From an uncultured bacterium (GTDB lineage Bacteria; Cyanobacteriota; Vampirovibrionia; Gastranaerophilales; Gastranaerophilaceae): DNA of 64,000 nt. The notes beneath the pieces were generated by a model. It saw nothing but the letters and a program-made list of their open reading frames with translations. It was not told the DNA's origin and did not search any database. Below are positions 34,306 through 43,276 of the stretch, one piece after another (position 1 is the first letter of the stretch; each line of letters opens with the position of its first letter). Both the position numbers and the translations under genes were made by a program. The stretch covers positions 57,920 through 121,919 of the forward strand of contig CASDRS010000009.1 of the NCBI GenBank assembly GCA_949283255.1, written 5' to 3'.

Positions 34306-36246
34306 TTAATATATTAAATCACCTACACCAAAAGTAAAGTATCCGTTCTTAGCTCCGTTGTCACCAACCGGTGTGAATGGAATACCGTAATCAATTGATA
34401 ATGGTCCCATGCCCGGAATATACAATTTCAAACCTACACCGGCTGATACTGCATATAGCGGTCTGTCATACAATGTTGATGATATTGTCGGATTGAATAT
34501 CTTACCTGCATCAACAAACACTGTAAATCTTATGTTGTTGAGGAATGGAACTTTTCTTGAGATTTTAGTTCTATCCAAGAATGGTATTGGAGTTGCAAAT
34601 TCTACAGAACCCATTACAAATGCATCACCGGTACCAACTCCGCTCATCTTGAAACCTCTAACTGAATATGGACCGCCTAAACGATAAGCCATAACTTCAG
34701 GCATGTCATCGCCGTGAATTCTTCCGCCTGCTCTAGCCATGAATGATAAGGATGATTTCTTACCGATTGGTACATATTGTTTGATGGATCCGGATAACTT
34801 ACCGTGTGTTTTGTCAAATCCGTTCAAACCAATCTCTTCGTCAAATCTGATATTTGCTAAAGTACCTTTTCTCGTTACGATAGCTGAATCTCTTGTATCA
34901 TAAACCAGTGCAGGACTAAGTGATAAGAATAACCCGCCATCCAATTGTTTTGCACGTTCGCTGATTGGGATACCGTATCTTGCGTACATGCTTGCAATTT
35001 TGTTGAAATCGCCTTCTCTAACGTCAACATTTTCAACTCCAAGAGAGAATGTTGATGTCAAATGTTTGTTTCGTTTCATTCTGTGAGCTACGGTTACTTC
35101 GCCGCCAAATCTTCTTTCAATTGCAAGAGGGACCTGGTATGAACCGAAGTCTCTAAAATATAATTTTGACATCAATGACGTGTCTGCATTCAAGAAGTGT
35201 GGTTCGAAGAAACTTAATTCAACCTGCATGTTCATTCTTCTTTTTATAGAAGAATCATTCAAGATTACACCTGAACCAACCAATCCGTTTAAGGATAATC
35301 TTTGGTTCATGCCTCTAAAGTTGTTATCCGCAATACCCACAGAACCAAATACACCTGTTACGGAATCAATACCACCACCAACAGAGATACTTGCTGTTCT
35401 TTGTTCTTGTACATTTATTGTGATGTCATACTTATCAGGGTCATCCTCACAAGGTTCTATCTCTCTTGTTACATCTTTAAAGGATTGGGTTGCAAAAAGT
35501 CTTACCAAATCTTGTTTTACCTGATTTTCATTATAAACCATGCCAGGTTCTACAAGAATATTTCTTGCAATAATATAGTCTTTGGTTTTTTCGTTTCCGG
35601 CAATCGCAATTGAGTTAATTGTACCCTCTTTTATTTTGATATTAATGGTACCGTCAGGGTCATCGTTTACAGATTCAATTCTTGCAAGGATGTATCCTTT
35701 AGAGCTATATATTGATTGAATTTTTTCAATAGCCTCATTCAATTGTGTAATGTTTTGAGGCTTTCCTTTCATAGGTAACAGTGGCTCTAAAATTTCTTCG
35801 GTAGGAATAACACTATTGCCTTCAATTGTAAAGTCTGTTACAGGGGCATTTTCTTCCAAAATTATTTTTAATGTAACAGTCCCATCTGGGTTGTTGACAG
35901 GGATTGCACGCATTGTCTCTGTAAAATATCCCATTTGATAAACATTTTTAAGACCGTTTTGGATAGACTCTCTTTTGTATGCATCACCCTTAGCAAAGCC
36001 CAATTTCGATAAAACATCAGCTTCAGGAATAACATTTAGTCCATGTATTTCTATATCTTTTATCTTACGGGTATTTTTTTCATCTTTTGTAGCAGCTTGA
36101 GTAGAAACATCCGCGGATGTTGCAGAAGCAGAAGTCGCATCAGCCAAGCTAGGGAAATAATCCTCAGCTGCGAAAGTTGCTATAGGGCATGTTAGCACAA
36201 GCGCTAACGCTGTTATTAACCTATATATCTTAGGAGTTTTCAACAT
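34306..36246 (-). CDS. bamA: Outer-membrane assembly protein BamA
   Basis: 646 residues: signal peptide (1-26), an alanine/serine-rich linker, three or so POTRA domains (about 60-290; IKDIEIHGLNVIPEADVLSK, VTDFTIEGNSVIPTEEIL, INSIAIAGNEKTKDYIIARN) and a C-terminal 16-stranded barrel (DTRDSAIVTRKGT, GGPYSVRGFKMSG carrying the conserved VRGF motif). Ends in a tyrosine. Central insertase for beta-barrel proteins. Fewer POTRAs than the five in E. coli, in line with cyanobacterial Omp85. Its promoter is at 36271-36286 and AAGGAT precedes the ATG. Confidence 0.94.
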   Translation of the reverse strand: MLKTPKIYRLITALALVLTCPIATFAAEDYFPSLADATSASATSADVSTQAATKDEKNTRKIKDIEIHGLNVIPEADVLSKLGFAKGDAYKRESIQNGLKNVYQMGYFTETMRAIPVNNPDGTVTLKIILEENAPVTDFTIEGNSVIPTEEILEPLLPMKGKPQNITQLNEAIEKIQSIYSSKGYILARIESVNDDPDGTINIKIKEGTINSIAIAGNEKTKDYIIARNILVEPGMVYNENQVKQDLVRLFATQSFKDVTREIEPCEDDPDKYDITINVQEQRTASISVGGGIDSVTGVFGSVGIADNNFRGMNQRLSLNGLVGSGVILNDSSIKRRMNMQVELSFFEPHFLNADTSLMSKLYFRDFGSYQVPLAIERRFGGEVTVAHRMKRNKHLTSTFSLGVENVDVREGDFNKIASMYARYGIPISERAKQLDGGLFLSLSPALVYDTRDSAIVTRKGTLANIRFDEEIGLNGFDKTHGKLSGSIKQYVPIGKKSSLSFMARAGGRIHGDDMPEVMAYRLGGPYSVRGFKMSGVGTGDAFVMGSVEFATPIPFLDRTKISRKVPFLNNIRFTVFVDAGKIFNPTISSTLYDRPLYAVSAGVGLKLYIPGMGPLSIDYGIPFTPVGDNGAKNGYFTFGVGDLIY

Positions 36247-36275
36247 CCAATCCTTATTATGTCCTACCCAGTCTA

Positions 36276-36284
36276 CATTATATC
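36276..36284 (-). promoter_or_regulatory. Extended -10 promoter of bamA
   Basis: On the minus strand, TGATATAAT (TG, one base, TATAAT) lies about 30 bases before the bamA ATG, leaving room for a normal leader with an AAGGAT ribosome-binding site. Contrasts with the leaderless start of rsmI just upstream. Confidence 0.55.
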
Positions 36285-36321
36285 ATAAATTGCAAAAAAG
36301 AAAATTTATATACATATATAT

Positions 36322-37137
36322 TTACATTTTCCCCAAAAGCCACTTATAGACGTCATTTTTGTTTACGTTATATAAAGAAGATATAATTACGGAAACATCT
36401 TTATCTGAAAAACCTTTGGTTTTTAACGTATTTATTTCGTTGCTTAAATTTTCTATTTGCGTTTTATCTTTTGAAGCATGTATTATTACAACAATTTCTC
36501 CTTTTATCGGATTTTCGGCAAAATGTTTGATTATATTTTCTACTTTGTCTGTAATAACTTCTTCAAAAACTTTTGTAAGTTCTCTCCCTACGGAAACCAT
36601 TCTGTTAGGGTAGGTTTCGGCAATTAGTTCAAGTGTTGCCATCAACCTGTTCGGTGATTCATAGAATACTAAATCATTTTCTTTGTATTTATTGATTAAT
36701 TCAATAATTTGAGGCTTTGATTTCGGCAGAAAACCTGCAAATGTAAAAGTTTCCGCTTCTCTTGGGACTTGAGACAATAATGTTACAACGGCGTTAGCTC
36801 CCGGAAGGGATGTTACACTGAAACCTTCTTCCTTTAAAGCTTTTACAAGTATTGCTCCCGGATCGCAAAACAGAGGTGTTCCTGCGTCTGAAACAAGTGC
36901 CATTTTCTTCCCGCTTTTAAGCAATTCTATGATTTTGTCTACTCTCTCTTTTTCGTTAAATTTGTGGTATGAAATGCATTTTGTCCCAATAGAAAAATGG
37001 TTTAGAAGCTTTTGTGTTACACGCATGTCTTCGCATGCGATTATGTCTACCATGCTCAAAACTTCAACAGCTCTGTTTGTAATATCACCTAAATTTCCAA
37101 TCGGAGTCGGAACTATATAAAAATCGTATTCTCTCAT
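36322..37137 (-). CDS. rsmI: 16S rRNA 2'-O-ribose methyltransferase RsmI
   Basis: 271 residues; methylates C1402 of 16S rRNA with S-adenosylmethionine. Tetrapyrrole-methylase fold: IVPTPIGNLGDITNRAVEVL at the N-terminus, DIIACEDMRVTQKLL, VSDAGTPLFCDPGAILVKA and SLPGANAVVTLLS. No Shine-Dalgarno sequence; an extended -10 (TGATACAAT) ends 6 bases upstream of the ATG. Confidence 0.94.
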   Translation of the reverse strand: MREYDFYIVPTPIGNLGDITNRAVEVLSMVDIIACEDMRVTQKLLNHFSIGTKCISYHKFNEKERVDKIIELLKSGKKMALVSDAGTPLFCDPGAILVKALKEEGFSVTSLPGANAVVTLLSQVPREAETFTFAGFLPKSKPQIIELINKYKENDLVFYESPNRLMATLELIAETYPNRMVSVGRELTKVFEEVITDKVENIIKHFAENPIKGEIVVIIHASKDKTQIENLSNEINTLKTKGFSDKDVSVIISSLYNVNKNDVYKWLLGKM

Positions 37138-37143
37138 TCTTAG

Positions 37144-37152
37144 ATTGTATCA
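37144..37152 (-). promoter_or_regulatory. Extended -10 of leaderless rsmI
   Basis: TACAAT at 37144-37149 preceded by TGA gives a TGnTACAAT extended -10; six bases (CTAAGA) then the ATG at 37137. Confidence 0.55.
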
Positions 37153-37181
37153 TAAACCTTTAGAATGTGTGGGGTAGTCTC

Positions 37182-37206
37182 AAAAAAAAGAGCCTAAATA
37201 AGGCTC
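37182..37206 (-). terminator. Minus-strand rho-independent terminator
   Basis: Read on the minus strand, GAGCCT (to 37206) pairs with AGGCTC (ending 37190) around a 5-base loop and is followed by eight T (37182-37189). It sits just upstream of the rsmI start, so it would end a minus-strand transcript arising in the 37207-37575 region, where no gene is recognised. Confidence 0.6.
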
Positions 37207-37480
37207 GTTGGAATTAAGAATAGCTGGAAGTATGAAAAAGATTATTTATATTAAACTCATTAAGTGTAAATAATACAATTACCCAACCGGGTATTTTTAA
37301 ATTTTGGCATGTTTTTTCTTAAAAATCAGATTAAGTTTTTAATAATTAATTAAATAACCTGTTATCTATAAATTAATAATAATAAAAATCCTCTAAAACG
37401 AGGAATAAGTGTATTTTGAGCACTTTATTAAAAACCCTTATAAAATAAAGCTTTTGAGCTTCTTAATAAAACTTCATAAG
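37207..37480. other. Gene-poor AT-rich intergenic stretch with hairpins
   Basis: No convincing gene. It contains a plus-strand terminator-like hairpin TACCC-AACC-GGGTA followed by T5 (about 37283-37301), a minus-strand terminator-like hairpin TCCTC/GAGGA followed by T-rich sequence (about 37388-37409), and a 13-codon plus-strand frame (37231-37272, MKKIIYIKLIKCK) behind a weak GGAAG. The hairpins point to short transcripts in both directions, not proven. Confidence 0.4.
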
Positions 37481-37485
37481 AGGGG

Positions 37486-37514
37486 TTGACAAATAATTTT
37501 TTATCTTGTATAGT
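37486..37514 (+). promoter_or_regulatory. Strong sigma70-type promoter
   Basis: TTGACA (37486-37491), 17-base spacer, TATAGT (37509-37514). The leader of about 55 bases contains a small hairpin AAGTGTT/AACACTT and ends in a strong GGAGGA site before the ATG at 37576. Confidence 0.85.
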
Positions 37515-37575
37515 AAAAGTGTTAGATGAAGTGTTCAACAAACACTTAATAAGAACTCCAGAGAGGAGGAAAACA

Positions 37576-37851
37576 ATGATAACAATAAATCCTGTAAAAT
37601 TTAATAGTTCTAAAAAGTATATTTCTTTCGGTGACGGAAGTAATACAAATAACATGACTACTAACGTAGCAATTTTGGCTTTGCAAAATCCAACTGCTCG
37701 TCGTGAATTTGAGGGAAATTTGAATAATGCATTGCCATCTAACCCTATTATTTCGACTATTAAGAAGATTGCAAGAACTTATAAATATGTAGTAGCATCT
37801 GGTTCTAATCAGAATAAAACTCCTGATCAGCATATTTCCTTTCTCGGCTAA
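37576..37851 (+). CDS. Small protein with two ISF peptides
   Basis: 91 residues from ATG 37576, which has GGAGGA at optimal spacing; the frame extends upstream to the promoter and that part is rejected. Contains KKYISFGDGSN near the start and ends HISFLG. Middle part is helical (NVAILALQNPTARREFEGNL). No signal peptide or membrane segment. The SFG peptide is shared in kind with other lineage-specific small proteins here. Driven by the strong promoter at 37486, so likely abundant. Function unknown. Confidence 0.7.
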   Translation: MITINPVKFNSSKKYISFGDGSNTNNMTTNVAILALQNPTARREFEGNLNNALPSNPIISTIKKIARTYKYVVASGSNQNKTPDQHISFLG

Positions 37852-37985
37852 TTAGGGCGTTTAGTTCCAGTGTGTTAGTTAGTTTATTTACCCCAAAAAA
37901 TACTTCTGTAATGTAAACATGTTACTAAGTATAATGTTCATGATTTGATTTATCCTTTTCCTTGTTAGGAAAAGGAGGTCAGATT

Positions 37986-38375
37986 ATGGACGACAAGATT
38001 AGTGATTTGCGTAATAATTCGGAAAAAGCTAAATGTTTTTTTACTAAGTGTCTTGCTTATACGCTTGGCCCTGTTGAGTTAAAGAACATGCTCGAACAAA
38101 ATAAAGCTGTTCTAATTGATGTCAGGGCTCATAATGATTATCTTTTGGCGCACATCCCATCAGCTCTTTCTATCCCTAAAGATGAGTTGCCTGATAAGTT
38201 GGATGAACTTCCGAAGGATAAAATTGCGGTTGTGTATTGTTACAATCAACAATGTCATTTAGGGGCTCGAGCTTGCCTTATATTAGCCGATTATGAGTAT
38301 CCTTGCATGCTTTTAGAGGGTGGATTTGATGTTTGGGCTAATGACTTTAGGTTCGCTACAGTTAGCGGTGAGTAG
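37986..38375 (+). CDS. Rhodanese-like sulfurtransferase domain protein
   Basis: 129 residues from ATG 37986, with a near-perfect AAGGAGGT ribosome-binding site. Rhodanese fold: KAVLIDVRAHNDYLLAHIPSALSIP, and the active-site loop region VYCYNQQCHLGARA with C85 (C90 also nearby), ending LLEGGFDVW. The active loop is CYNQQCHLG and not the common CxxGxR, so it may transfer sulfur by a variant mechanism or be non-catalytic. No partner gene points to a pathway. Confidence 0.8.
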   Translation: MDDKISDLRNNSEKAKCFFTKCLAYTLGPVELKNMLEQNKAVLIDVRAHNDYLLAHIPSALSIPKDELPDKLDELPKDKIAVVYCYNQQCHLGARACLILADYEYPCMLLEGGFDVWANDFRFATVSGE

Positions 38376-38409
38376 AAAAAAGGAGAGATTATTTATCTCT
38401 CCTTTTTTT
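38376..38409. terminator. Bidirectional terminator
   Basis: AAAAAGGAGAGAT (38377-38389) and ATCTCTCCTTTTT (38395-38407) form a 13-bp perfect stem with a 5-base loop, with T tracts on both strands. It separates the rhodanese gene (plus) from the convergent 38411-39319 gene (minus). Confidence 0.9.
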
Positions 38410-38410
38410 A

Positions 38411-39319
38411 TTAGCCATCTATTATTGATTGTATTTTTTCTGTATCGCTCCAAGGAATGACTTCATCTCCTTTTACGAAAACGCCTGTTATTTCACCGTT
38501 TATCATTTTGGTAGTTGAAGTGTAGCCTTTTGCTTTCATTGATTTGTCTACATTATTGGCTCCTGCTTTACCTGCTGCATCTTCGGCTTTTGTCAGAGTT
38601 GCTTCAAGTAATTTTTCAGGTGTTATTTTATTGTCTTTGCCTGCTGCTAATTTATATAACTTTGTTAAATCTTCTTTGCTTATATTTTCGACGTCGCCAA
38701 ATGTCATTTTGACTATCTCTTTTGCCATATCGTCACTTACTTCTTCTCCCAATATTTCTGAGAAGTGTTCAGCTAGTTTGTCTGCCGGTACTGATTTGCC
38801 GTCGCCTTCAGGGTTTAGTGCTGCGATTTGTGCGTCTACGAATTTGTTCAAATCGCTTACGTCAAATTCACCCTTGGTTTTCATATCATTGGCGTAATTT
38901 TGCGTTATTGTTTGAAGTTCTTGTTTTTGTTCGGCACTCATATTAGATACTGCTTTTGAGTTGTTTGATTTGTTGAAAAATCCGCTTATTGTGCCGATTA
39001 GTCCTTTGCCTACATTTGCGGCATTGTTTAAGGTTGTTAGAGGATCTGAGGTAACAGATTGCATCGGATCAAAACCTTGCTGTATCATTTGCATAAATTG
39101 TAAAGTTGGCATAGGTGTTTGACCGTACATCAAACATTGTTGACAGTATGCTTGGTACTGGGCTTGAACGTTATTTTGGTAGGCCTTCGAAAAATCAATG
39201 TTAATATTTCTCGGAGCGTTTGGATTACCTTTTGGCGTGCTAATTCTGTTTTCCCAATTGCTTTGTGCACGGGATAGAATTGCATTCGCATCTTGTTTGT
39301 TGTTAATAGGTCCAGTCAT
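38411..39319 (-). CDS. Hypothetical protein, Q/N-rich N-terminus and helical C-terminus
   Basis: 302 residues. Residues 1-115 are Q/N/P-rich (NNVQAQYQAYCQQCLMYGQT, then MIQQGFDPMQSV). A short hydrophobic piece (NVGKGLIGTISGFFNK) is followed by a helical, acidic region with loops such as NPEGDGKSVPADKLAEHFSE and AAGKDNKITPEKLLEA that look like degenerate EF-hand or dockerin-like spacings (D-x-[DN]-x-x-[IV]). No signal peptide. AGAGG ribosome-binding site supports the start. Upstream lies a TTGTAA direct repeat shared with other lineage-specific genes. Function unknown. Confidence 0.65.
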   Translation of the reverse strand: MTGPINNKQDANAILSRAQSNWENRISTPKGNPNAPRNINIDFSKAYQNNVQAQYQAYCQQCLMYGQTPMPTLQFMQMIQQGFDPMQSVTSDPLTTLNNAANVGKGLIGTISGFFNKSNNSKAVSNMSAEQKQELQTITQNYANDMKTKGEFDVSDLNKFVDAQIAALNPEGDGKSVPADKLAEHFSEILGEEVSDDMAKEIVKMTFGDVENISKEDLTKLYKLAAGKDNKITPEKLLEATLTKAEDAAGKAGANNVDKSMKAKGYTSTTKMINGEITGVFVKGDEVIPWSDTEKIQSIIDG

Positions 39320-39390
39320 ATTAAGCCTCTCTTGTTCTCTTATATATATAAAAACTTTTAAAATCTTTCGTTTTCAGTTTTTATAAAAAA

Positions 39391-39410
39391 GTTTACAATT
39401 GTTACAATTC
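39391..39410. promoter_or_regulatory. TTACAATTG direct repeat in divergent promoter region
   Basis: Two 9-base units, TTACAATTG and TTACAATTC, in tandem (39392-39409 on the plus strand). They lie between the divergent 38411-39319 and 39430-40023 genes. The second unit also makes an extended -10 (TGTTACAAT, TACAAT at 39403-39408) for the plus-strand gene. Confidence 0.45.
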
Positions 39411-39429
39411 GGATTGGAAATGATTTTTT

Positions 39430-40023
39430 GTGGCAAAAAATATTGTTTTCGGACTTAGAATGTTTATGTTAAATTTTTCAAGCAAAAGTTTATTAACTCC
39501 GAAATTAAAATCGGTTCCTGAGCTTGTTATTTATAAATCAATGACCGATACAAGCAAGGGGCCTATGATTCATTATGGGATGGCTAACACAAAGACTGGC
39601 ATGTATATTGGGGAAATGTATGCTCGTCCTGTTAAAAATTCTTTCTTTTCGGTTTATTATCCGACATTGTTTGGTTGTAAATCTTTTAAAATAGAAAAGC
39701 TTATTGTTGATGAACGCGGGTTCGGATACGGTAGAAAATTTATTGATTTTGCTAAAAAAGAGAGCATGAAGTATGGGTGCAAAGGTCGATTAAATTTACT
39801 TGCAAGCAGACTTTATGATCCGGAAAATCCTCCACATCTTTTTTATAGAAAGATGGGTTTTACTTCCAGATTTAAGGGTAAAATAAAATATTTTGACGAA
39901 TGTATTAAAAATGGTTGCCAGATTGATTGGATGGAGTCGTTTAATCTGCCTATGTATCTGCCGATAAAAAAAGAGAACAGATTGTTAAAACTTTTTAATC
40001 GATTAAAAAATTTCATTAAATAA
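39430..40023 (+). CDS. GNAT-like acetyltransferase
   Basis: 197 residues if read from GTG at 39430; ATG codons at 39460 and 39466 are alternatives. The acetyl-CoA region is IEKLIVDERGFGYGRKFIDF (a variant of the R/Q-x-x-G-x-G/A motif) followed by LNLLASRLYDPENPPHLFYRKMGFT, the conserved motif-B tail (FYxKxGF). The C-terminus is basic and helical. Substrate unknown; close homologues in this lineage are typically unannotated. Confidence 0.65.
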   Translation: MAKNIVFGLRMFMLNFSSKSLLTPKLKSVPELVIYKSMTDTSKGPMIHYGMANTKTGMYIGEMYARPVKNSFFSVYYPTLFGCKSFKIEKLIVDERGFGYGRKFIDFAKKESMKYGCKGRLNLLASRLYDPENPPHLFYRKMGFTSRFKGKIKYFDECIKNGCQIDWMESFNLPMYLPIKKENRLLKLFNRLKNFIK

Positions 40024-40025
40024 AA

Positions 40026-40052
40026 AAATACCTCCTTAATCAGGAGGTATTT
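40026..40052. terminator. Terminator between GNAT gene and leuS
   Basis: AAATACCTCCT (40026-40036), loop TAATC, AGGAGGTATTT (40042-40052): an 11-bp perfect stem. The T tract is stronger on the minus strand (seven T), so it mainly ends leuS. Confidence 0.9.
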
Positions 40053-40075
40053 ACTGTAGTTATTTAAAATTATAG

Positions 40076-42568
40076 TTATTTAACTACTATATTTACCAGT
40101 TTTTTAGGAACTACTATAGTTTTTACTATAGTTTTGCCGTCTGTAAGTTCTTTTACTCTTGAGCTGTTAAGAGCAACCTCTTTCATTTCTTCTTGAGAAA
40201 GGGACTCATCAACTTCGATTTTATCTTTAACTTTGCCGTTAATTTGAACTACAAGAGTTATTGAGCTTGCTTTAGCAAGGTTTTCGTCCCACTTGCACCA
40301 TGGTTGTTCGTGGATTGAATTTTCTCCGCCCAATTCGTGCCAAGCTTCTTCTGTCAAGTGTACTGCAACAGGTGACATTAATTTTATCAAAGTTGTGATA
40401 GCAAAACTCAATACGTTCTTATCTTCCGCATCCATTTCCTTTTTGGTGTTACGCCAATCATAGATTGCGTTGGTAAGTTCTCTGTATTTTGAAATTACTG
40501 TATTGAATTGGAAATCATTTGATATGTCATTTGTAATACCCTTGATTGCCATGTGTACAACACGAACAAGGTCGTCATTATCCTTACGTAAAGATTTTGA
40601 GCTTATTTCTGAGTTATGAATATCAATATCTTTTGCATTTGTAGAAATAAGTCTCCAAACTCTGTTCAGGAATTTGTAACATCCTTCCACTCCGGCATCT
40701 GACCAGTCAAAATCTCTTGCCGGCGGTGAATCTGATAAGATAAATACTCTTGCTGTGTCAGCCCCGTAATTTTCAAATATTTCGTCAGGATCTACGGTAT
40801 TCCCCTTAGATTTTGACATTTTGGAGCCGTCTTTTAGTACCATACCTTGCGTAAGAAGGTTCTTGAACGGTTCGTCAAAATCCAATAAGCCCATATCTCT
40901 TAGAGCTTTTGTGAAAAATCTTGAATATAGCAAGTGTAGTATTGCGTGTTCAATTCCACCAACATATTGGTCAACAGGAAGCCATTTGTTTACAAGATCT
41001 CTGTCAAATGGCTTTTTGTCATTTTTAGCATCTGAATATCTTAAATAGTACCAGCTTGAGCACATGAATGTATCCATAGTATCGGTTTCTCTTACTGCAT
41101 GACCTCCACAAACCGGACAAACTGTGTCTTTGAATGTCTTCGATGTTGTAATAGGAGATTTGCCGACTACTGAGAAATCAACATCTTTTGGCAACAATAC
41201 TGGCAATTGATCTTCCGGAACCGGCTGAATACCGCACTTGTCACAATATACTACAGGAATTGGTGCTCCCCAGTATCTTTGTCTTGAAATTAACCAGTCT
41301 CTCAGTCTGTATTGTGTTTTGAATTCGCCAAATCCTTCTTTAACTGCTTTTTCTGTTATTGCTTTTTTGGCTTCATCATTTTTCATGCCGTCAAATTCAC
41401 CTGAGTTAACAAGTATTCCCGGCTCTGTATATGCGGCTTCTTTGCAATCAGAAGGGTTCTTTGGATCCACAATTACAACCTTCATCGGAAGATTGTATTT
41501 TTTCGCGAAATCAAAGTCTCTTGTATCGTGTGTCGGAACTGCCATTACGGCACCTGTTCCGTATTCTACAAGGGCGTAATCTGCTGTCCATAGTGGGAAT
41601 GTTTCTCCGGTAAATGGATTTTTACAGTGAGTTCCAAGCGGTACACCTGTTTTTACTCTATCTGTTGATAATCTTTCTATTTCAGTCATTTTTCTTGCAT
41701 TTGAACGATATGCTTCGACTGCTTCTTTATTTTCAGGAGTTGTAAGTTTTTCGATATCTTTATATTCAGGTGCGACAACAAGATATGTTATACCATGTAC
41801 GGTGTCGGGTCTTGTTGTGTATACCGGAACTTCCATTTTTTCTCCGTTTGGAGCATCTATTACCGGAAATCTGAAAATTGCACCTTGAGATTTGCCTATC
41901 CAGTTTGCTTGCATTGTTTTTACGTTATCGCCCCAACCGTCAAGTTTGTCCAAATCTTTTAGTAAAACTTCTGCATAATCCGTTATTTTAAGGAACCATT
42001 GTGAAAGATATTTTTTCTCGACAACGTGGTCGCATCTCCAGCATTTGCCGTCTATTACCTGTTCATTTGCCAAAACTGTTCCGCATTCTTCACACCAGTT
42101 AACTGCTGCTTCTTTTTTATATGCCAATCCTTTTTTATATAACTGTAAGAATAGCCATTGAGTCCATTTGTAATAATCAGGTTTGCAAGTTGTAACTTCT
42201 CTGTCCCAATCGTATGAAAGACCCAACATTTTTAGCTGTTTTGTCATGTACGCAATATTTTCATCAGTCCACTTTGCAGGATCTGCACCGTGTTTCATTG
42301 CTGCATTTTCTGCAGGTAACCCAAAACTGTCCCAACCCATCGGATGGAGTACATTGTAGCCTTGAGCTCTTTTAAATCTGGCAATTACATCGGTAATTGT
42401 GTAATTTCTAACGTGTCCCATGTGCAGTTTTCCAGATGGGTATGGAAACATTGACAGTGCATAATATTTTGGTTTCTCGCTGTCATCGTATGTCTTGAAT
42501 ACTTTGTCTTCTTCCCATTTCTTCTGCCATTTTTTCTCTATTTCCTGCGGAAAATATGCTTCTTTCAT
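40076..42568 (-). CDS. leuS: Leucyl-tRNA synthetase
   Basis: 830 residues from ATG 42568 (GGAGAG at good spacing; the frame is open to 42625). Class I motifs: PYPSGKLHMGHVRNY (HIGH region) near the N-terminus and GSKMSKSKGN (KMSKS) later; the CP1 editing domain with YTTRPDTVHGITYLVVAPEY lies between; zinc-ribbon cysteines at CEECGTVLA...CWRCD. Essential for charging tRNA-Leu. Confidence 0.97.
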   Translation of the reverse strand: MKEAYFPQEIEKKWQKKWEEDKVFKTYDDSEKPKYYALSMFPYPSGKLHMGHVRNYTITDVIARFKRAQGYNVLHPMGWDSFGLPAENAAMKHGADPAKWTDENIAYMTKQLKMLGLSYDWDREVTTCKPDYYKWTQWLFLQLYKKGLAYKKEAAVNWCEECGTVLANEQVIDGKCWRCDHVVEKKYLSQWFLKITDYAEVLLKDLDKLDGWGDNVKTMQANWIGKSQGAIFRFPVIDAPNGEKMEVPVYTTRPDTVHGITYLVVAPEYKDIEKLTTPENKEAVEAYRSNARKMTEIERLSTDRVKTGVPLGTHCKNPFTGETFPLWTADYALVEYGTGAVMAVPTHDTRDFDFAKKYNLPMKVVIVDPKNPSDCKEAAYTEPGILVNSGEFDGMKNDEAKKAITEKAVKEGFGEFKTQYRLRDWLISRQRYWGAPIPVVYCDKCGIQPVPEDQLPVLLPKDVDFSVVGKSPITTSKTFKDTVCPVCGGHAVRETDTMDTFMCSSWYYLRYSDAKNDKKPFDRDLVNKWLPVDQYVGGIEHAILHLLYSRFFTKALRDMGLLDFDEPFKNLLTQGMVLKDGSKMSKSKGNTVDPDEIFENYGADTARVFILSDSPPARDFDWSDAGVEGCYKFLNRVWRLISTNAKDIDIHNSEISSKSLRKDNDDLVRVVHMAIKGITNDISNDFQFNTVISKYRELTNAIYDWRNTKKEMDAEDKNVLSFAITTLIKLMSPVAVHLTEEAWHELGGENSIHEQPWCKWDENLAKASSITLVVQINGKVKDKIEVDESLSQEEMKEVALNSSRVKELTDGKTIVKTIVVPKKLVNIVVK

Positions 42569-42667
42569 CTTTTTCTCTCCATAAGCATTTTTTATATAAC
42601 GGATAGGGCAAACTTCCCTAATCATAACAAAGATTAGCGTAACACAAAGATATTTTGATGTAAAAAT

Positions 42668-43225
42668 TTAATCATCAATATTTCTCAAAACTTTACAAGG
42701 ATTGCCAACTGCAATTACGTTTGATGGTATGTTTTTCGTAACAACACTGCCTGCGCCTATTACGACATTGTCACCGATTGTTACTCCTGGAAGTACTACT
42801 ACGTTTCCGCCAAACCATACATCATTACCTACAGTAATCGGTTTTGCCGATTCCATAAATGTACTTCTTTCTTCAGCGTCTATTGGGTGAATTGCTGTGT
42901 AAAATCCGCAGTTAGGACCTATCAGTACGTTATTTCCAAATCTTATGTGTGTGCAGTCTAGCATCACGCAGTTGTGGTTTACGTAAAAATTCTTTCCTAC
43001 TGTGATATTATAGCCGTAGTCGCAGAAAAAGTTTGATTCTATTATTGTGTCGTCTTCTGATTTGCCGAGTATTTGCTTAATTAAGGCTTTGCGCTCTTCA
43101 CTTTTTGAAGGGGCCGTGTTATTAAGTTCGAAACACAAATCTTTTACTTTATTTCTATCTTCGAGTAATTCTTTATCGAACGGAAAATACATTTCTCCTG
43201 CAATCATTTTTGCTTTTTCGCTCAT
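42668..43225 (-). CDS. Maltose/galactoside O-acetyltransferase family (LbH)
   Basis: 185 residues. An N-terminal Mac domain (MIAGEMYFPFDKELLEDRNK) is followed by left-handed beta-helix hexapeptide repeats (NCVMLDCTHIRFGNNVLIGP; VVLPGVTIGDNVVIGAGSVV), with the catalytic-region H in PNCGFYTAIHPID. Acetyl-CoA dependent sugar O-acetylation; cytoplasmic trimer. AAGGGAG ribosome-binding site. Specific sugar not known. Confidence 0.92.
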   Translation of the reverse strand: MSEKAKMIAGEMYFPFDKELLEDRNKVKDLCFELNNTAPSKSEERKALIKQILGKSEDDTIIESNFFCDYGYNITVGKNFYVNHNCVMLDCTHIRFGNNVLIGPNCGFYTAIHPIDAEERSTFMESAKPITVGNDVWFGGNVVVLPGVTIGDNVVIGAGSVVTKNIPSNVIAVGNPCKVLRNIDD

Positions 43226-43276
43226 ATATTTTCTCCCTTGTTATCATTTTGTTTGCCAGAGCAATATCAAATAAAA

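Noticed and set aside
37428..37655. 75-codon minus-strand hydrophobic frame
   Set aside because: It lies over a strong plus-strand promoter, ribosome-binding site and start of the 37576 gene, and has no ribosome-binding site of its own.
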